From: Norana najaformis
Lineage: Eukaryota; Annelida; Clitellata; Crassiclitellata; Hormogastridae
Reading direction: 5' to 3'
Length of the DNA stretch: 64,000 bases
Assembly (NCBI GenBank): GCA_964023275.1
Contig: OZ029917.1
Coordinates: 24,548,505 to 24,612,504, forward strand
Shown: piece by piece, positions 23,572 through 35,475 of the stretch
Position numbering within the stretch: the stretch's first letter is position 1
Layout of the letters: each line of letters starts with the position of its first letter
Translations under genes and position numbers: made by a program
Notes under the pieces: model-generated
Seen by the model: the letters and a program-made list of their open reading frames with translations, nothing else
What the model was told of the DNA's origin: nothing
Database searches by the model: none

Positions 23572-24668
23572 GCCTGCTCGCTATTCCCTTCCTCCCACCG
23601 TTCGCCCTCCTTCCATCCATCTTTCTCTTCCCAGGACTGTTCCGACGGCAGCCTTTTAAGTTCCGACATGGTCCGTCGGAACGGAGAGACACCAATCGCC
23701 TAGAGCCAGCGCTTTGATCGCCGCCCTCTAGCGGCGGCCAGTTGGTTGGGCGACACCGATCACGTGATGCCGACTGCATCGTCTTTGGCAATATCATGAC
23801 GTCATGGTAACGGGCAAACGGAATAGAGCGAGTATCACATATACATATGTATATGAATATATATATATATATAATCATTACATGTGACATTCAGCCTGGC
23901 TCATTAATATTTAGATTATTCGGTTGTGTATGAAGTCATGGATAGGCCACTTCAGTTGTAGACATGTACAGTATAATACATATTTGGGTTGTTTGAATTT
24001 CTGTAGATCAGTTATTGATATTGGCTTTTTGAGTAAATGACTTGTTTTAAATTAGTTAGCATTGTCTATGCCGTTCCTTTTCGTTGTATCGGTATTGGTA
24101 AATGGATGCATAGACGAAAGATGTATAGATAATCGACAACTCAATTGATGGCTAACATTTGAATTGATCTATTTAGATTCATTTCGCATAGTCGGGTTTG
24201 CATGTATTTAGTTCGTGTTGTATCGATGTATAGCTGACTAGTTGTAGCTAAAATTAATGAATACCTATGTCTGTAACCCCAATCCTAATGGCGGAGTGAG
24301 CTTTCCCACCCCTCATAATGACGCATGGCCGAAGCGGTCTCATCTTCAGTCACTTTCGCGAGCCGGACATTCGCCCTCCGCCGAGAAAACGAGACCAAGC
24401 AAGGTCGGGTTGGACATGACTCGAAATTAAAGGGAGCTATGCAGGACGAGGTCCATATAAAATCTAGGAAGACAGACTTTGCAACGGTTTTCACAAGACT
24501 TTAGTTTCCAGTTGACACTAGGGTTCACTTGAGTGTCGAGGCGTTAGTCGCCGACCGCGTAGTTCAGGCGGAAGGGGGCTGCAGGGAGGTCCAGATTAAC
24601 AGTCGATAGACGCCGAAAATACGAGTCCGGGGTCTTTAATAATCAAGTCTTTGAACACAGTCGGGAAT

Positions 24669-24868
24669 TTTGTTCGTCGTCGTGGGGCAAGGGATATCCT
24701 CTGAATTCTTCAACCGAGGAGACCTCGCTATCTGTTCGTCGTCGTCGTGGAGCAAGAGTTGTCTCGCGAAGTCCTTATCTGAAGAGAGCTGATCGTCATC
24801 TGTTCGTCGCCCCGAAGGCCAAGGCTGTTCCGCTAAGTCCTCATCCAAGAATATCTCGTCGTCATCGC
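24669..24868. repeat. three diverged tandem repeats, 66..68 bp
   Basis: Three head-to-tail units each start TGTTCGTCG, with shared blocks CAAG, CTAAGTCCT/GAAGTCCTT and GTCATC. On the minus strand the units read as acidic peptide, but unit length is not a constant multiple of three and indels shift the frame, which argues against coding. Confidence 0.75.
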
Positions 24869-27351
24869 CTGTGATCGACGTCTCGTGTCTCGTATTCGAC
24901 CTGTCGTCGCTACGTCATCCTACGTCACTGAGTCTCGCTCCGCCCATCCCATGGGGTCCATTGTAGTTTGTGTGTCTACTTAGTTGTACTTTGTGTGTTA
25001 CGCGTTTAGTTGAGCTTTTGGATGCTTTTCTGCTTAGACCTATAGTATTCGCAGCTTGCTTGTATGTTTAACTAAACTTCGATCAAATTCTTTCCTGCCG
25101 TTTTATACTTTTAGCATATCCTCAAACTGCTTTCATGATCCCAGTTGGTTGATACGGGGATTCAATAAGTCACAGTTACTAGAAGAACATCGAACAAAGC
25201 ACAAATATAAGGAACAGAAAAGGAGCAATCCGTTGCGGAACTACTGATTGGAAATCATCAGCGTTTCGTGCAGGTCTTTGTTCGGTTCTCAAGCATCGTT
25301 AATCGACTCAAATCTATTCCACTGTAGCAGACTTAATAAACTTCCAGGGTTTTGTGCAATGATATTGTATGCTTCACTCATGAAGTGACGTATTCCGCGT
25401 GTTCTATCTTCCTTTCCACTAGACATTCTCTGTTCGTTCTATCAGTTAGTTTCTAAATACGTCAGTCGATGTTTCTGTCTGTCTGTCTGTCTGTTTGTTT
25501 GCAGGTGTGTATGTGGCTTTGTAGCTGCATCTGTATATGTTCCTGTTTCCCAATGTGTCAGTTATTCTGTCTGTCTACCTAATTCAGTCTCTCCGGACAT
25601 CCGTTCGCTTCTTGGCTTATCTGGCTGTCTGTCTAATAGTAAGGCCGTCGGCGACTCTATCTTTCGAGCTCGAAAAACGTCAGCCAACAACCAAATCAAC
25701 ACATTCGCTCATTCAGCGAGTGCGATTCAAATTACTTTCCGCTATTTATAGCCCCTCACCCCTCTGCCCAACTGCCTTCCTACCCGATCTGGCCTCCTGC
25801 CTCTCCTGCTGCTGACATCGAGCTTTTGATGCGGAGGCCATTAGCGTCTGGTCGGGCGAGAATCCAACACCCAACGTAGGCCTACTGGAGCGAATTATAA
25901 TTTCTGTCATCTGCCCGATGAAACAAGTGGGACTTTAGAGGAGGACTCTTGAAACTACGCTTCTCTCTTTGCCAACTATTACGAGCCGCCGTTAACCTCC
26001 GTGACCTCGACTGCGCCAAGACCTAAAATATAACCTTAGAAAACGTGTGCGTACACGGTTGACATTCAAGTATTTAGTTCAGCCATGCAACGGAGTTTAT
26101 TATTGCTGCTATTGATATCTATCTCTGCATTTGTTTGTAATCCCTTTTGTCGACACCCCATATATTTCTTCTTGTTACTTTGCTATCCATTCCTAAATTG
26201 TACACAGGATTACACAATATCGGGCTTTAGGCTAAATGTACAAAGTTACCCGAATGTCTGGCTGGATGTTAAATGTAACGGACTATTAGTTCGATAATAT
26301 GTGATCAGTTTGCTGATCCGAGGGCTCATACAGATTCAACCCCAAGCAGATGCGTATTCTGATGTGCATGGTTTGATGCTTCGTGATTTGCTGTACAGGT
26401 ATTGTGAGCGCGATTTTCCAATTATGATTCAGCATGTTTTAAGTGCGTTTGTATTGGAAATTTCCGTGACGTCATGCTGATGTGTCATTGGGTTGTTAAT
26501 GTATTTTTGCGATTGGCTGGGGCGATATGTGTACAGGCAGGCTTACGTCAGCAATGATTCTGGCCGACGCGCATTCTATCAAGTGGGCTCTCGCGCGGGT
26601 AATCGTCAAGCCTACGGTGTACGTAGTGATGAGTCAGTGGGATTTTGGAAAATTCCACGAGTGCACAATATTAGGATGCATGTCTAGGCTTGTTTATTGA
26701 CTTGGCGGGAAACAGCCTGTATAAATCGGTTACGGGACCATCGTTAAGAGAGCGCGAAGAGGATCTGTTCATGTAGTCTTTCTGGTGCTTAGTCGAAAGT
26801 TTGAGTTACCAATGTCGTTGATAGATTCGTGCTTTTAAAAACTGTGACGATTTAAGTACTGTTGTTTCAACTGTGCTTTTAATTAGTATGCAGTGGAAAA
26901 TCAAAGACTGTATGTCTTCTCTCGAGTTAAGGCTACGCTACAAATCGGGCGAATCGACAGTTCGAAGTTCAATCAATTTACACTTCGAAAGATTGTCGAC
27001 AGGAATATAATTACATTGTTTTTGTAACTGACTAAACCAATTAGTCTTCATTTATTCTTTTAATTACCCATGTTTTTTACTAATTAAATCATACGTAATT
27101 TTATTCTGTTGAGAATGATCATTTGTGCGAATCCATCTACATAACTTTCGTCAAATCATTTCAGATTCTTTTAATTCTACCCCAACTGAAAGGTATAATT
27201 ATACATCTGGCAGAAACGTTTTCTCAAGATTTATCTTAGCAATAAGTTATTTCAACTCAAGTCTCTGTACATTTCACAAAACGTATCTCCACACATCAAA
27301 ATGCTTTTAATGTAGATCAATGAATATTATATTATGTTCAGCTGCGTTTAC

Positions 27352-27440
27352 ACAGTAGAGTGGTACGAGACAACGTGCTGCGTTGACTGTAAGGCCAGAG
27401 ATCGGGGGTTCAATCCCCACAGAATAGACAGACACTTTAT
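27352..27440 (+). repeat. tRNA-derived SINE head
   Basis: AGAGTGGTACGAGAC resembles an A box and GGGGGTTCAATCCCC is a strong B box with a perfect T-stem. Spacing is that of an internal Pol III promoter. The acceptor stem is not intact, so it is a SINE fragment or tRNA pseudogene, not a tRNA gene. Confidence 0.5.
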
Positions 27441-28518
27441 GACCTGTTCAACTAACGCCCTCCAATGAAATCAGCCATAAACTGAATACATCGATTGCAT
27501 ACTGTCGATCGGAAGAGGAAAGCCTTTCAGAAACTGAAGTCCCTGGCTCTTCATGCTCGTAGCCGCATTTATATTCTGGGCTGACTTAGCAAACTGATGT
27601 TTTCTCTTCGAACTCTATAGTTAAACCATTTTTCGCATACCTTCTTTCCCTAAAGCGATTCCAATTCACGACTTGTAATCTATCTGTCTAATTAAAAACT
27701 AAATCTACAATAAATTAGCTGTCAATAGTTATCTGTTAGTGGGCAAGTAGACAAGGTAACAGGAAAAGGGGTGGATAATCATTCTAGATAAGGAGCAACA
27801 AAAGATCCCGCTGTCTGGGATGGGAGGAAAAGCCCTTCCTTCTCTACCCTGAATGATACGTACAATGAAAAGAAGTGTCTTTAGAAATGGGTTACTTACG
27901 TCACATCCAATAATCCCACTTCCTTTGTAACATAAAAGTCACGTGATTACCCGCAGACAGTACAAACCAATCGAAAGTAACCGATAACATTATACAATCG
28001 ATGTGATTAACGAATTTCTACTAAAGAATATTTTAACGATTAGTCGACAGACGCCTTAGGATGGCTGTTGCATATGTAGTCAGTAAAATACGTTAAAGAG
28101 TCTTATTACCTCGTCATAAAAATACTAAGGGTTCAATGTCACATTAAGTTAACTTCTGTCCACGAACACGAATAGCTATATTGAGAGCTCTTTTGTACAG
28201 CCATTTAGCACTAGATTTGCAACACAAAGCGCTCTGCAGCATTAAGCTGTTCTTGGCGGCGCTATATAAAGTGCTAGCCTAGAGCTTCATTGACAAGAAC
28301 AGCGTCTAGAGTGTCCCAGCCATAGACAGCACGGTTCAGCGCTCGCTCCCTCTGTCTGCAAAGGCTAGACACAACACAGCAAGCGCTCTTCTTCCTGAAG
28401 CGCTTAGTAGGGCTCATCTGCGTTAATGATCGTCACTGTAGCGATGAGCGCTTCAGCGACTAATGACATTCAAGAACTATCGAATTGTCACTTACGAACG
28501 TAGTTCTCGCTACGCGTG

Positions 28519-29193
28519 TCACGTGTCACTCTCGCTCTCGCTCTCGTTCTTTGTGAGACTGTCTTCACCATATCCGGGGGAAACAACCGGCGCAGGACCA
28601 TCCTCCGCCATTTCGCAATCCAGCATCTTGTTATTGGCAGCAAGATTCAAAAGTTCGTTAGGTGGCGTGCCTTCTGTGATGTCATCCGTAGCGGAAGCCA
28701 TGACGTCATCGTCGTCGTCGTTTCCTCCGTCGGCCGCAAGATCTCCGTGCTTCGGCGAGGTCTCGTCGTTACAAGGGCTGCTCAGATAGCGCACGGAAGC
28801 ACTCTGCGACACTGCTCTCGGCCCATAGAACATCTCAAAAGTCTTCGTCACGCTTGACTTGCTGTTTTTCGGAATTCCTCCGTTCCGGTTGGCTGGGCTC
28901 GGTGATCGCTGAGTCTGAAGGACTGGGCTGGGATTGGCAATGACTAGCCGGCTACCGGCGGCGAGATAGAGGCCCTGGCCGGGCTGCAAGTAATCCGGAT
29001 GATGGTTGCCTGCATGAGCGACTCCTGGGTGTCTGACGACTGGATGGCTAGCACCTGAATGAGCCGCCGTCTTCTGTCTGGCTCCTCCATCGAGTCTTCG
29101 CTCGGTTCCGATTCGATGCTCAGCTGCCTCTGCATTCGACAGGTTCTCCTGCTTCTTCCACTTGGTTCTGCGATTCTGGAACCAAATTTTTAC
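28519..29193 (-). CDS. NK7-like homeobox gene, exon 3 (homeodomain 45..60 and tail)
   Basis: The acceptor GTTGCAG enters in phase 0. It encodes [16 protein letters not shown], then [10 protein letters not shown], a His/Ala/Gly region and a long acidic Ser-rich tail with an Asp run (NDDDDDV). Stop TGA is on 28521..28519. Total 224 residues. Confidence 0.93.
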   Translation of the reverse strand, partial: VKIWFQNRRTKWKKQENLSNAEAAEHRIGTERRLDGGARQKTAAHSGASHPVVRHPGVAHAGNHHPDYLQPGQGLYLAAGSRLVIANPSPVLQTQRSPSPANRNGGIPKNSKSSVTKTFEMFYGPRAVSQSASVRYLSSPCNDETSPKHGDLAADGGNDDDDDVMASATDDITEGTPPNELLNLAANNKMLDCEMAEDGPAPVVSPGYGEDSLTKNESESESDT

Positions 29194-32100
29194 CTGCAAC
29201 AGGTTCGACAATTTGTAAATTTCATTCTAAAAATATATCCCTCCCATTTCAAACGGCAACCATGTGTGACGAGAGCTTCAATTTAATACGTCTGAGGTTC
29301 TATTTGTTCTCATGCCACCATCGCTTAAGGACCATCTTGTTATACAGCAGTTCACTGTTCTCAGGTCCAGAAAAGCAGTATGTTGGAGCGTCATAGTACT
29401 GATACTAAATGAATGCCATATCACTCGCATTATTAATATAGAAGTACATGTAAGACTAACTCCAGTTTCAAATAAATGAAAGGCGTTTTAGAACTCTTAA
29501 TATGGTCTGGTTCTTACTGCGCCGAGTATGGAACTGACAAGCCGAAGATTCGCTCGGAACATACGGCTGTATTCAACTGACGTAGCCGGCTTGCTTAATT
29601 CTCAATCTAGCAAGGACTAGTCGGTGGGCGTTATCGTGTGCTGCGATCGCTTTATCGGTGGGCGCCAACATTTTCCGTGCTCAGTCAGCCGAACATGGTG
29701 TAAGCCGTGCATGGCGTTTCCCAGATTCCTCGTTCAGCCAGTGGACATATGGAGCGTCAATAAAGGCTCACTTACTTACTCTAATTATGTGATGTTTCAA
29801 TGCGGATTTCTCTGTATAATGGATACTCGTCATTTGCATTGTCGTTTAGCCTCAGACGAGCGCTTCATTCACTTCGAACTCCAGCATCATTTATAAGAGA
29901 AGCAGCAGAAACAGAAGCAGCAGCAGAAGAAAAAGAAGTGTGTTTAAGATGTTCTTCTTATAAGGCGTCGTATGTAAATGTCCTGAAGAATATTAACATT
30001 CGCAAAGGCAATTATGAACATTTACAAATACACTTTATATGTTATGAATATGATCATCATTGTCGTCATCCCCCTCCGCTCCTACTTATCCTCCTCCTAT
30101 ACCTTCTCGTCCTATGTCGTCATCATTATCGTCGTCGTTATCGTCATCATCATAGCCAGTTGTCATTATCATTTTGAAATAGCAGTAACTATCCCTTAAT
30201 TATTCTTTATTTTTACAGGCACCATCAAACATCATTATAAGTTGTTAATACGGTTAGACTTAGATTCCGTGACGGTTGTCAGGTGAATGAGTGATGTCAC
30301 CTGAGTTTCAGTGACGTTCAGCAGAGCCGCCATCTTGGCTCTTTCGTTTAGCGACAGGTATTTCTTCTGTTCGAACTGTTTCTCCAGTTCGAAGATCTGT
30401 CTACCGGTGAATGTCGTTCGTGCCTTCTTCTTCTTGTCCACGTGATTTCCGCTGCTGCTGGCGTCCTCTGGCGAGCACGCTTTACCTGCGACGCCGGTGC
30501 TCTGGCCATCAGGCCCTCCCGTGCAGGTGGTAGTTCCAGAGCGATGATTGGGCGACGGCTTGAAACAGGTGAGCTCGTCATCTCCTAAGCAGTTGAAGAC
30601 ACACGTATCAGCGAATGCCTGCAGCGATCCGGAAACAATTAGCTAATTGTAAATGTAAATGTAAACGCTTTTATATAGCACTGTATGTCCTCGACCCTGC
30701 TCATATTCCAATGAATTTATCGGATGAGAGTCTTCACCACCGCTTCTTTTCGAATGGCCATTTAAGGTCTCCGTGAACAGAACGTGCTAGCCCGAGATTG
30801 AAATCTCAGAAATACAGCCACGATTGGTAAGCGAACCGACATCCTCACGCTCAGAGAAGCTTTGACGTACGCTTTGATCAATGCAGCTAACCAAGACATT
30901 TACCTAATCGAATAGTTGCACGAAGTGTAGCTATACCTGCTCATTGGTACAAGTGCAGGCGAATTAGTGCCATTCATATTCATAAGTCTTACATCTTGAA
31001 ACATTTATATAGCGTCCCTTTATATTGCGGCTAATTTCCGACGCCATAAATAGGTATACGGAACTAGATTAATATTGTACTACTACGACCACATTCACGG
31101 CTACAAAACTATAACACAGTTGCATTATGCAAAACATGCTAATGTAGCACAACCACAAAATCTACTGAAACTGCTATGTATACGTGCCATCACTGTTATT
31201 GTCGTCGCTGTCATTATCGCTATCAGCATCATTATAAGGCCTAATCACCATTATCGTCATCATCATCATCGTCGTCATGGCCACCACTAGCAGCAAGAGC
31301 AGAATCGCTATCATAGTCATCACTATATTATCATCGATTTTCTCATTATTCCGTTATTTTATGTTGCGCTATGTACTGTAGTATTGTTAACTTTACTGTC
31401 TCCCTTTAAGAGCAGCACCAAAACACACGATGAAAACATAGTCAAGAGTCACCTGTGCATATGCATTATCAGAACATTTTTATAGCGCCTTCTGAAGACC
31501 TCTCACAAGCTCCGTCTGAGTTCGGAGAATAAGATGTGAAAGTAAGGTGAGGTTCCGATAAAGCAATAGGTTCTGCCATAACCTAAGATGCGAAAACTTC
31601 CATAGCGCCGATAATGCACAAGGCAGCAATTGATGGTAGTTGCTTCAATAAATACATAAGATTCGTGCTGAAATCGCGGGCGAATCCCGCACAGACAAAG
31701 AAACAGGGAAATGCTTTTAGCAAGAGTTCAGTCGAGATCTGAAGGTCAACATAGACTATACATAGCAAAGACGTACGCTTATACTACAGCACAAAAAGGA
31801 CAAGAAATATCAGTGTAGGCCCTACACGTGTTTCTATAGCAACGGTATGCATGGCCTCGGCCATGGTCATTTTTAAATGAATTTATTGGGTGAAACGTCC
31901 TTGTTGTCAGGGATAGTGCAACCATCAGTGGCGGATTTACCTATAGACGTGGGAGGCGATTCGCCCCCACCCGCGCCCCTCTTGGTTATATGCCGGCGCC
32001 CCTCATACCAGACCCGTGCGTGGTGGACTGCCAGAATGTGGCGCCGCTCTGAAAATATAATACTGTTACACTTGACCCCCACGCAAGTAATCCTGGAGCC

Positions 32101-34261
32101 GCCACTGTCAGCGGCTTCGGCAGTCATAAGATGTCGTTAAACATTTGGCAGTAAGTATACTGTCATCGCGGCAGCGCGTAAAGTAAGTGGAGACTAAGTT
32201 GTGGTCGAAACCTTTGGGAAATACTGCATCATCAGATGTCTCTTTACTCAACCGTCTTCGTACTTTCGGACTTTTAGTGCCAATAATTTAAGGAACTATG
32301 ACCACAAGTGTATGAATAGTAACAAAACGGTTACGGAGTTCATCTCGTGGTAATTATTTAATTCATTTGCTCCATGTTTTTCGCTTAAATCAGCTGGCAT
32401 TTCATATATCAAGACCGTTGCGCCTAGCAGTATCTATCTATCCAATATATTTGAAGGACTAAATAACCTCCATTGTTTCATGTTGTCGCAATATTAATCG
32501 AGTTAACGATACGACCCATCCTAACTAGTTACTCATAATTATTCCGCTACAGTTTATACCAGTATACTGTATATCCTTCCCATAACTCATTCTTTTATTG
32601 CACTTATCCTTTTAATTGCTTTCACTTTCCAACTTTTAAGCATTTCTTCCACTGCATCTGCATACATCTTGCTGCCCGTTGTTCTGCTCAGTCTGTTAGT
32701 CTCTCTGTCTCTCTGTCTAGCTGTCTGTCTGTTTCGCTGTCTGACTGTCTGTCTGCCTGTTTATCTATATATATATAAAGGGTCATTCATGTAATTAATT
32801 ACAGTGCCATTTGACCGCTGAATTGTCAGTTACAGATTCTATTACAAATATTGTAAAACATCAAATACAATATGGAATCGCCACTGATAGTGCAATGCCA
32901 ATTATGCTGCCAATAATATTGAGCACTTATTAAGATACTAATTAAGAAGCATCAATTTGATTTGGGGGAAAGCAGCGGCAATTAGACCTCTGAACAAACT
33001 ATTAACTTATTATAGTAACTCATCTATTCGAATGACTGCTGTGTCTCTTGTTTCAAATGCGATGCTATTTCGTGGTCTTAATAAGTAAACGCAGTTTATA
33101 GCTGAAACTCGTAGCTGAATTATACGGAGGCCATTCCATTGGGACTGACTGATATGCAAAGCCGCGTAATTTCTCCATCGAATAGCTGCTCATATGTCAA
33201 CATTTGAATTATGAGTGAAATTGCACCGGATCGAGTATACATTAACAATTAATTTACAACATCTATACGCCGATCAAGTTGCAAATCAATGATACTTATA
33301 TTAAGAGTGTGTTCTATCTTAGACACCAACTGCAAAACGTTTTGTTTTTGTCTTTTGACCTGCATCGTGACTCCTGATTTGGTCTCGATTTTTATCCTAA
33401 CAATTAAGGCAAAATTGTTAGAACAAAAGCTGGTTAGTTGTCTCCAGTCGATGGGTTGGATCATAGATTCCACAGAAGATCTCGAGTTTTCCAGATAGCA
33501 TATCTCTGTCTCCTCTCTCAACTGCTTTACTCAGAAGCGACGATCGATCAATGCTTTCTGCAGCATAGTATCTAATCTACTTTAATCTAATCAAATGACT
33601 TCTATAGCGCCGTAATCGTAATGCACAAGGCATCAGTCGATGATAGCTTCAATTGAAACCGTAATCAAAACTCGCAGTCCGTTGGAGAAGCCTGGTCAAA
33701 ATCCGAAAACCTCAGAGAAACGATGTCAGGCTACGGTGGGTAGGCATGTTGAAAGTTTAGATTTTCTTATAGTATTACAATAGAGAGAGGTTGCTATTAC
33801 ATTAGGTGGAAAGTAACAATGATCGTTATACCTTTTTAGCTGCTCTTGAAGTGTGTTCTTGCATCACAGTAATACACTACAGAGAATTGGTTACATTACA
33901 TCAGATGGTAAGTCACGAAGATCCTACCTTCTGAGCTGGTTTCACCGTCCGCTAAGGAACTCCTCGAGTTCTGCGTGCCTCTTCCATCGTCGATGCTGTA
34001 AGGGGTGACGCTACCTACTCCCCCTCGGCTGTCCGTATTGCTGTCCGGAGGCGTCAAGAAACCCCCTGCAGCGTAACCCGAATCGCGGTCGTTGCCCCTC
34101 GCGTCCTTTCCCTCTCTTTCGTCGGATTCCGACTCCCGCAGTCCGAGGATATCTGCGATGGAGTGGGGGGTCGGACGGTTGCGCAAGCGGTTGTAGATGT
34201 GCATGTGCCAAGTATTGGCCGCCAGGGCGCCGAAGACGAACTGAGCATTGGCAGGCAACAT
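28519..34261 (-). CDS. NK7-like homeobox transcription factor, 3 exons
   Basis: Minus-strand joins 34261..33928, 30584..30301, 29193..28519 total 1293 nt, encoding 430 residues and a stop, with matching phases (1, then 0). Residues 33..41 are HSIADILGL, an Eh1-like motif of the type that recruits Groucho/TLE co-repressors. Residues 163..222 form a full homeodomain: R5, F8, L16, F20, W48, F49, Q50, N51, R53 present, helix 3 [13 protein letters not shown]. The arm and helix 1 ([20 protein letters not shown]) best match NK7, a class I recall as kept in many invertebrates and lost in vertebrates. The intron between homeodomain positions 44 and 45 occurs in several NK-like and other ANTP-class genes. 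The C-terminus is acidic and ends SESESDT. It is expected to be a nuclear DNA-binding developmental regulator, probably a repressor. NK7 assignment rests on memory; homeobox identity is certain. Confidence 0.9.
29194..30300 (-). other. homeobox gene intron 2
   Basis: About 1.1 kb. It contains a repeat ending in CAATAAAGGCTCACTTACTTACT (29700..29785), shared with 38850..38935, and a TCATCATCGTCG-rich stretch (30055..30165). I see nothing coding. Confidence 0.6.
30301..30584 (-). CDS. NK7-like homeobox gene, exon 2 (homeodomain 1..44)
   Basis: The acceptor CTTCAACTGCTTAG at 30585 enters in phase 1, joining exon 1 as G|GA. A more upstream acceptor at 30619 would give a frameshift with exon 1 and is rejected. 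Low-complexity Gly/Thr/Ser linker precedes [12 protein letters not shown]. It ends after LLNVTETQ (homeodomain Q44) at CAG|GTGACA. Confidence 0.9.
31926..32107. mobile_element. 182-bp inverted-repeat element (hAT-like ends)
   Basis: It starts CAGTGGCGGATTTAC and ends CCTGGAGCCGCCACTG, so the ends are inverted repeats of about 10 perfect plus some mismatched bases. Ends of this type (CAGTGGCGGA..) are common in non-autonomous hAT-like elements by recall. I could not find a clear 8-bp target duplication, so the insertion is old or truncated. Confidence 0.6.
33596..33660 (-). repeat. dispersed retroelement 3' tail
   Basis: Contains TTCTATAGCGCCGTAATCG, ATGCACAAGGCATCAGTCGA and TGATAGC. The complement is nearly the same as the tail after the LINE ORF fragment at 55330..55395, with close relatives at 31595..31650 and 1525..1580. 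Confidence 0.65.
33928..34261 (-). CDS. NK7-like homeobox gene, exon 1
   Basis: Starts at the ATG on 34261..34259, with an in-frame TAA 21 bases upstream, so the start is well supported. It encodes [18 protein letters not shown], then [13 protein letters not shown] (Eh1-like), then an acidic and Ser/Gly-rich linker. The donor GAAG|GTAGGA leaves phase 1. In-frame read-through would stop at 33896. Confidence 0.88.
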
Positions 34262-34759
34262 GACCAGCGTTACCTCTATTTAGACCTTCGTCTCAACTAC
34301 GGAAATCTGAATCAATCAAATCGCTGAGTTTTCTAGTTCTCAGTTTTTGTCAGAAAATTCAGCCAGGCAGTTATACTTTTTATTCTCCTTTTATCAGATA
34401 ATAACCAGGACCGTTACCTGTTTTTGTCAAAGGCAACCAGCGATCTCAGCCCTTTACAGCTTTCGCTAAAATCAGCCAACGCAGTCGTGTTCTTGTCTTG
34501 TGTTCTTGTCTTGTGTTCAAAGATTTCCCGAATTATCAGTTGATACTCTCGTACAAAACAACTCTTCGTATTCCATTTTATCCTAAAAGCACGAGAATCC
34601 TTGTAGACCTCTAGTAAGTTTAAGTTTGTTGCAAGAGAAGTTCTCGAGTCCTTCTGTCTCCTTGGAAGATGAACCGTATAGGTACACCAGCTGAAGTGTC
34701 ACTGTTTCCAGTCTATCGTTTTAGGACACGCGGCTTAAAGCAGCGTACACATCTGAGTC

Positions 34760-35060
34760 TGAACTGACGAGGAAATCAGAGAGACCGCTAGATGGCAACG
34801 GAGCACCTGTATCCGGCGGATGATGAGCTCTTTCTATTGAGCGGATTGTCTACGAATGCCATCAGCATCATCCTACTACGAGAGCGCATAACAACCACTC
34901 GCGGCCCTCCGGCGAGTCTCGCGCCCGCTAGAAGCCGATTGGCTGGGCCAGGCAATTAGCGGCGCTCGGCGCTGGCCATTGCGAACCGTGAGCCTAACGG
35001 ACTCCTCATGACTCAACGGCGCTTGCTCGATAATGGACCTCGAGCGATGGATGGAAAACT
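34760..35060 (-). promoter_or_regulatory. CpG-rich candidate promoter of the homeobox gene
   Basis: A GC- and CpG-rich block about 0.5..0.8 kb 5' of the homeobox ATG. On the gene strand it contains GGCCCAGCCAATCGG, a CCAAT box. No TATA box or initiator can be fixed from sequence alone. A start site here would imply a long 5' untranslated region or a non-coding first exon. Confidence 0.35.
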
Positions 35061-35089
35061 ATTAGCAGGCGAGTCTACGCTCCAACGTG

Positions 35090-35475
35090 CTAGGCAGGGA
35101 GATGACAACGGCGACAACGCAGCCTAAAATAACGACATCGTCATTGTCGTTGACGAAGAGGATGATGTTGGTGGATGTGGTGATGATGATGGCAACACCG
35201 ATTTTGATTATATTTCAGATGATGAAAACGATGATGCTGGTGATGAAGTTGAAGAAAACAACGAAAATGATGGTGATGGAGGTGATGATGATTTTAAACA
35301 GAAAAAGAAGGCATAGGAAAAGAGTTAGAATTATTAAAGAAAAAGACAAACAATAATAATATTAATAATAATAATAATAATAAGATGATGATGATGATGA
35401 AGACGATGTTGGTGATGATGATGATGATGATGCTGTTGATGCTGATGATGCTGATGATGATGCTGATGATCTTGT
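35090..35475. repeat. GAT-rich and AAT microsatellite complex
   Basis: Imperfect GATGATG repeats, an (AAT)n block at 35356..35385 and GATGATGAT/GCTGAT repeats to 35475. The Met/Asp frames are artefacts. Confidence 0.9.

Larger units (their letters stand above)
21481..28518. other. intergenic DNA 3' of the homeobox gene
   Basis: Holds CT/GT microsatellites (21598..21660, 22738..22945, 23076..23135, 23513..23571, 25478..25499), a three-copy 66..68-bp repeat (24669..24868), a tRNA-like SINE head near 27352 and a TATAGCGCC-type tail near 28250. CpG-richer patches occur around 23640..23830 and 24550..24950. No supportable gene. Confidence 0.55.
30585..33927 (-). other. homeobox gene intron 1
   Basis: About 3.3 kb. 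It contains several TATAGCGCC-type repeat ends (about 30672, 31010, 31483, 31600, 33603), a CAT/CGT trinucleotide stretch (31195..31290), a short inverted-repeat element (31926..32107) and a CTGT run (32699..32762). No exon is needed here, since phases close without one. Confidence 0.6.

Noticed and set aside
24636..24912. Minus-strand acidic open frame as a gene
   Set aside because: It is driven by tandem GTC-rich repeats, has no ATG in a good context or splice sites, and the repeat units are not frame-preserving.
30585..30618. Acceptor at 30619 giving a longer homeobox exon 2
   Set aside because: It enters in phase 0, whereas exon 1 ends in phase 1; joining them gives a stop within four codons. 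The TTAG acceptor at 30585 keeps the frame.
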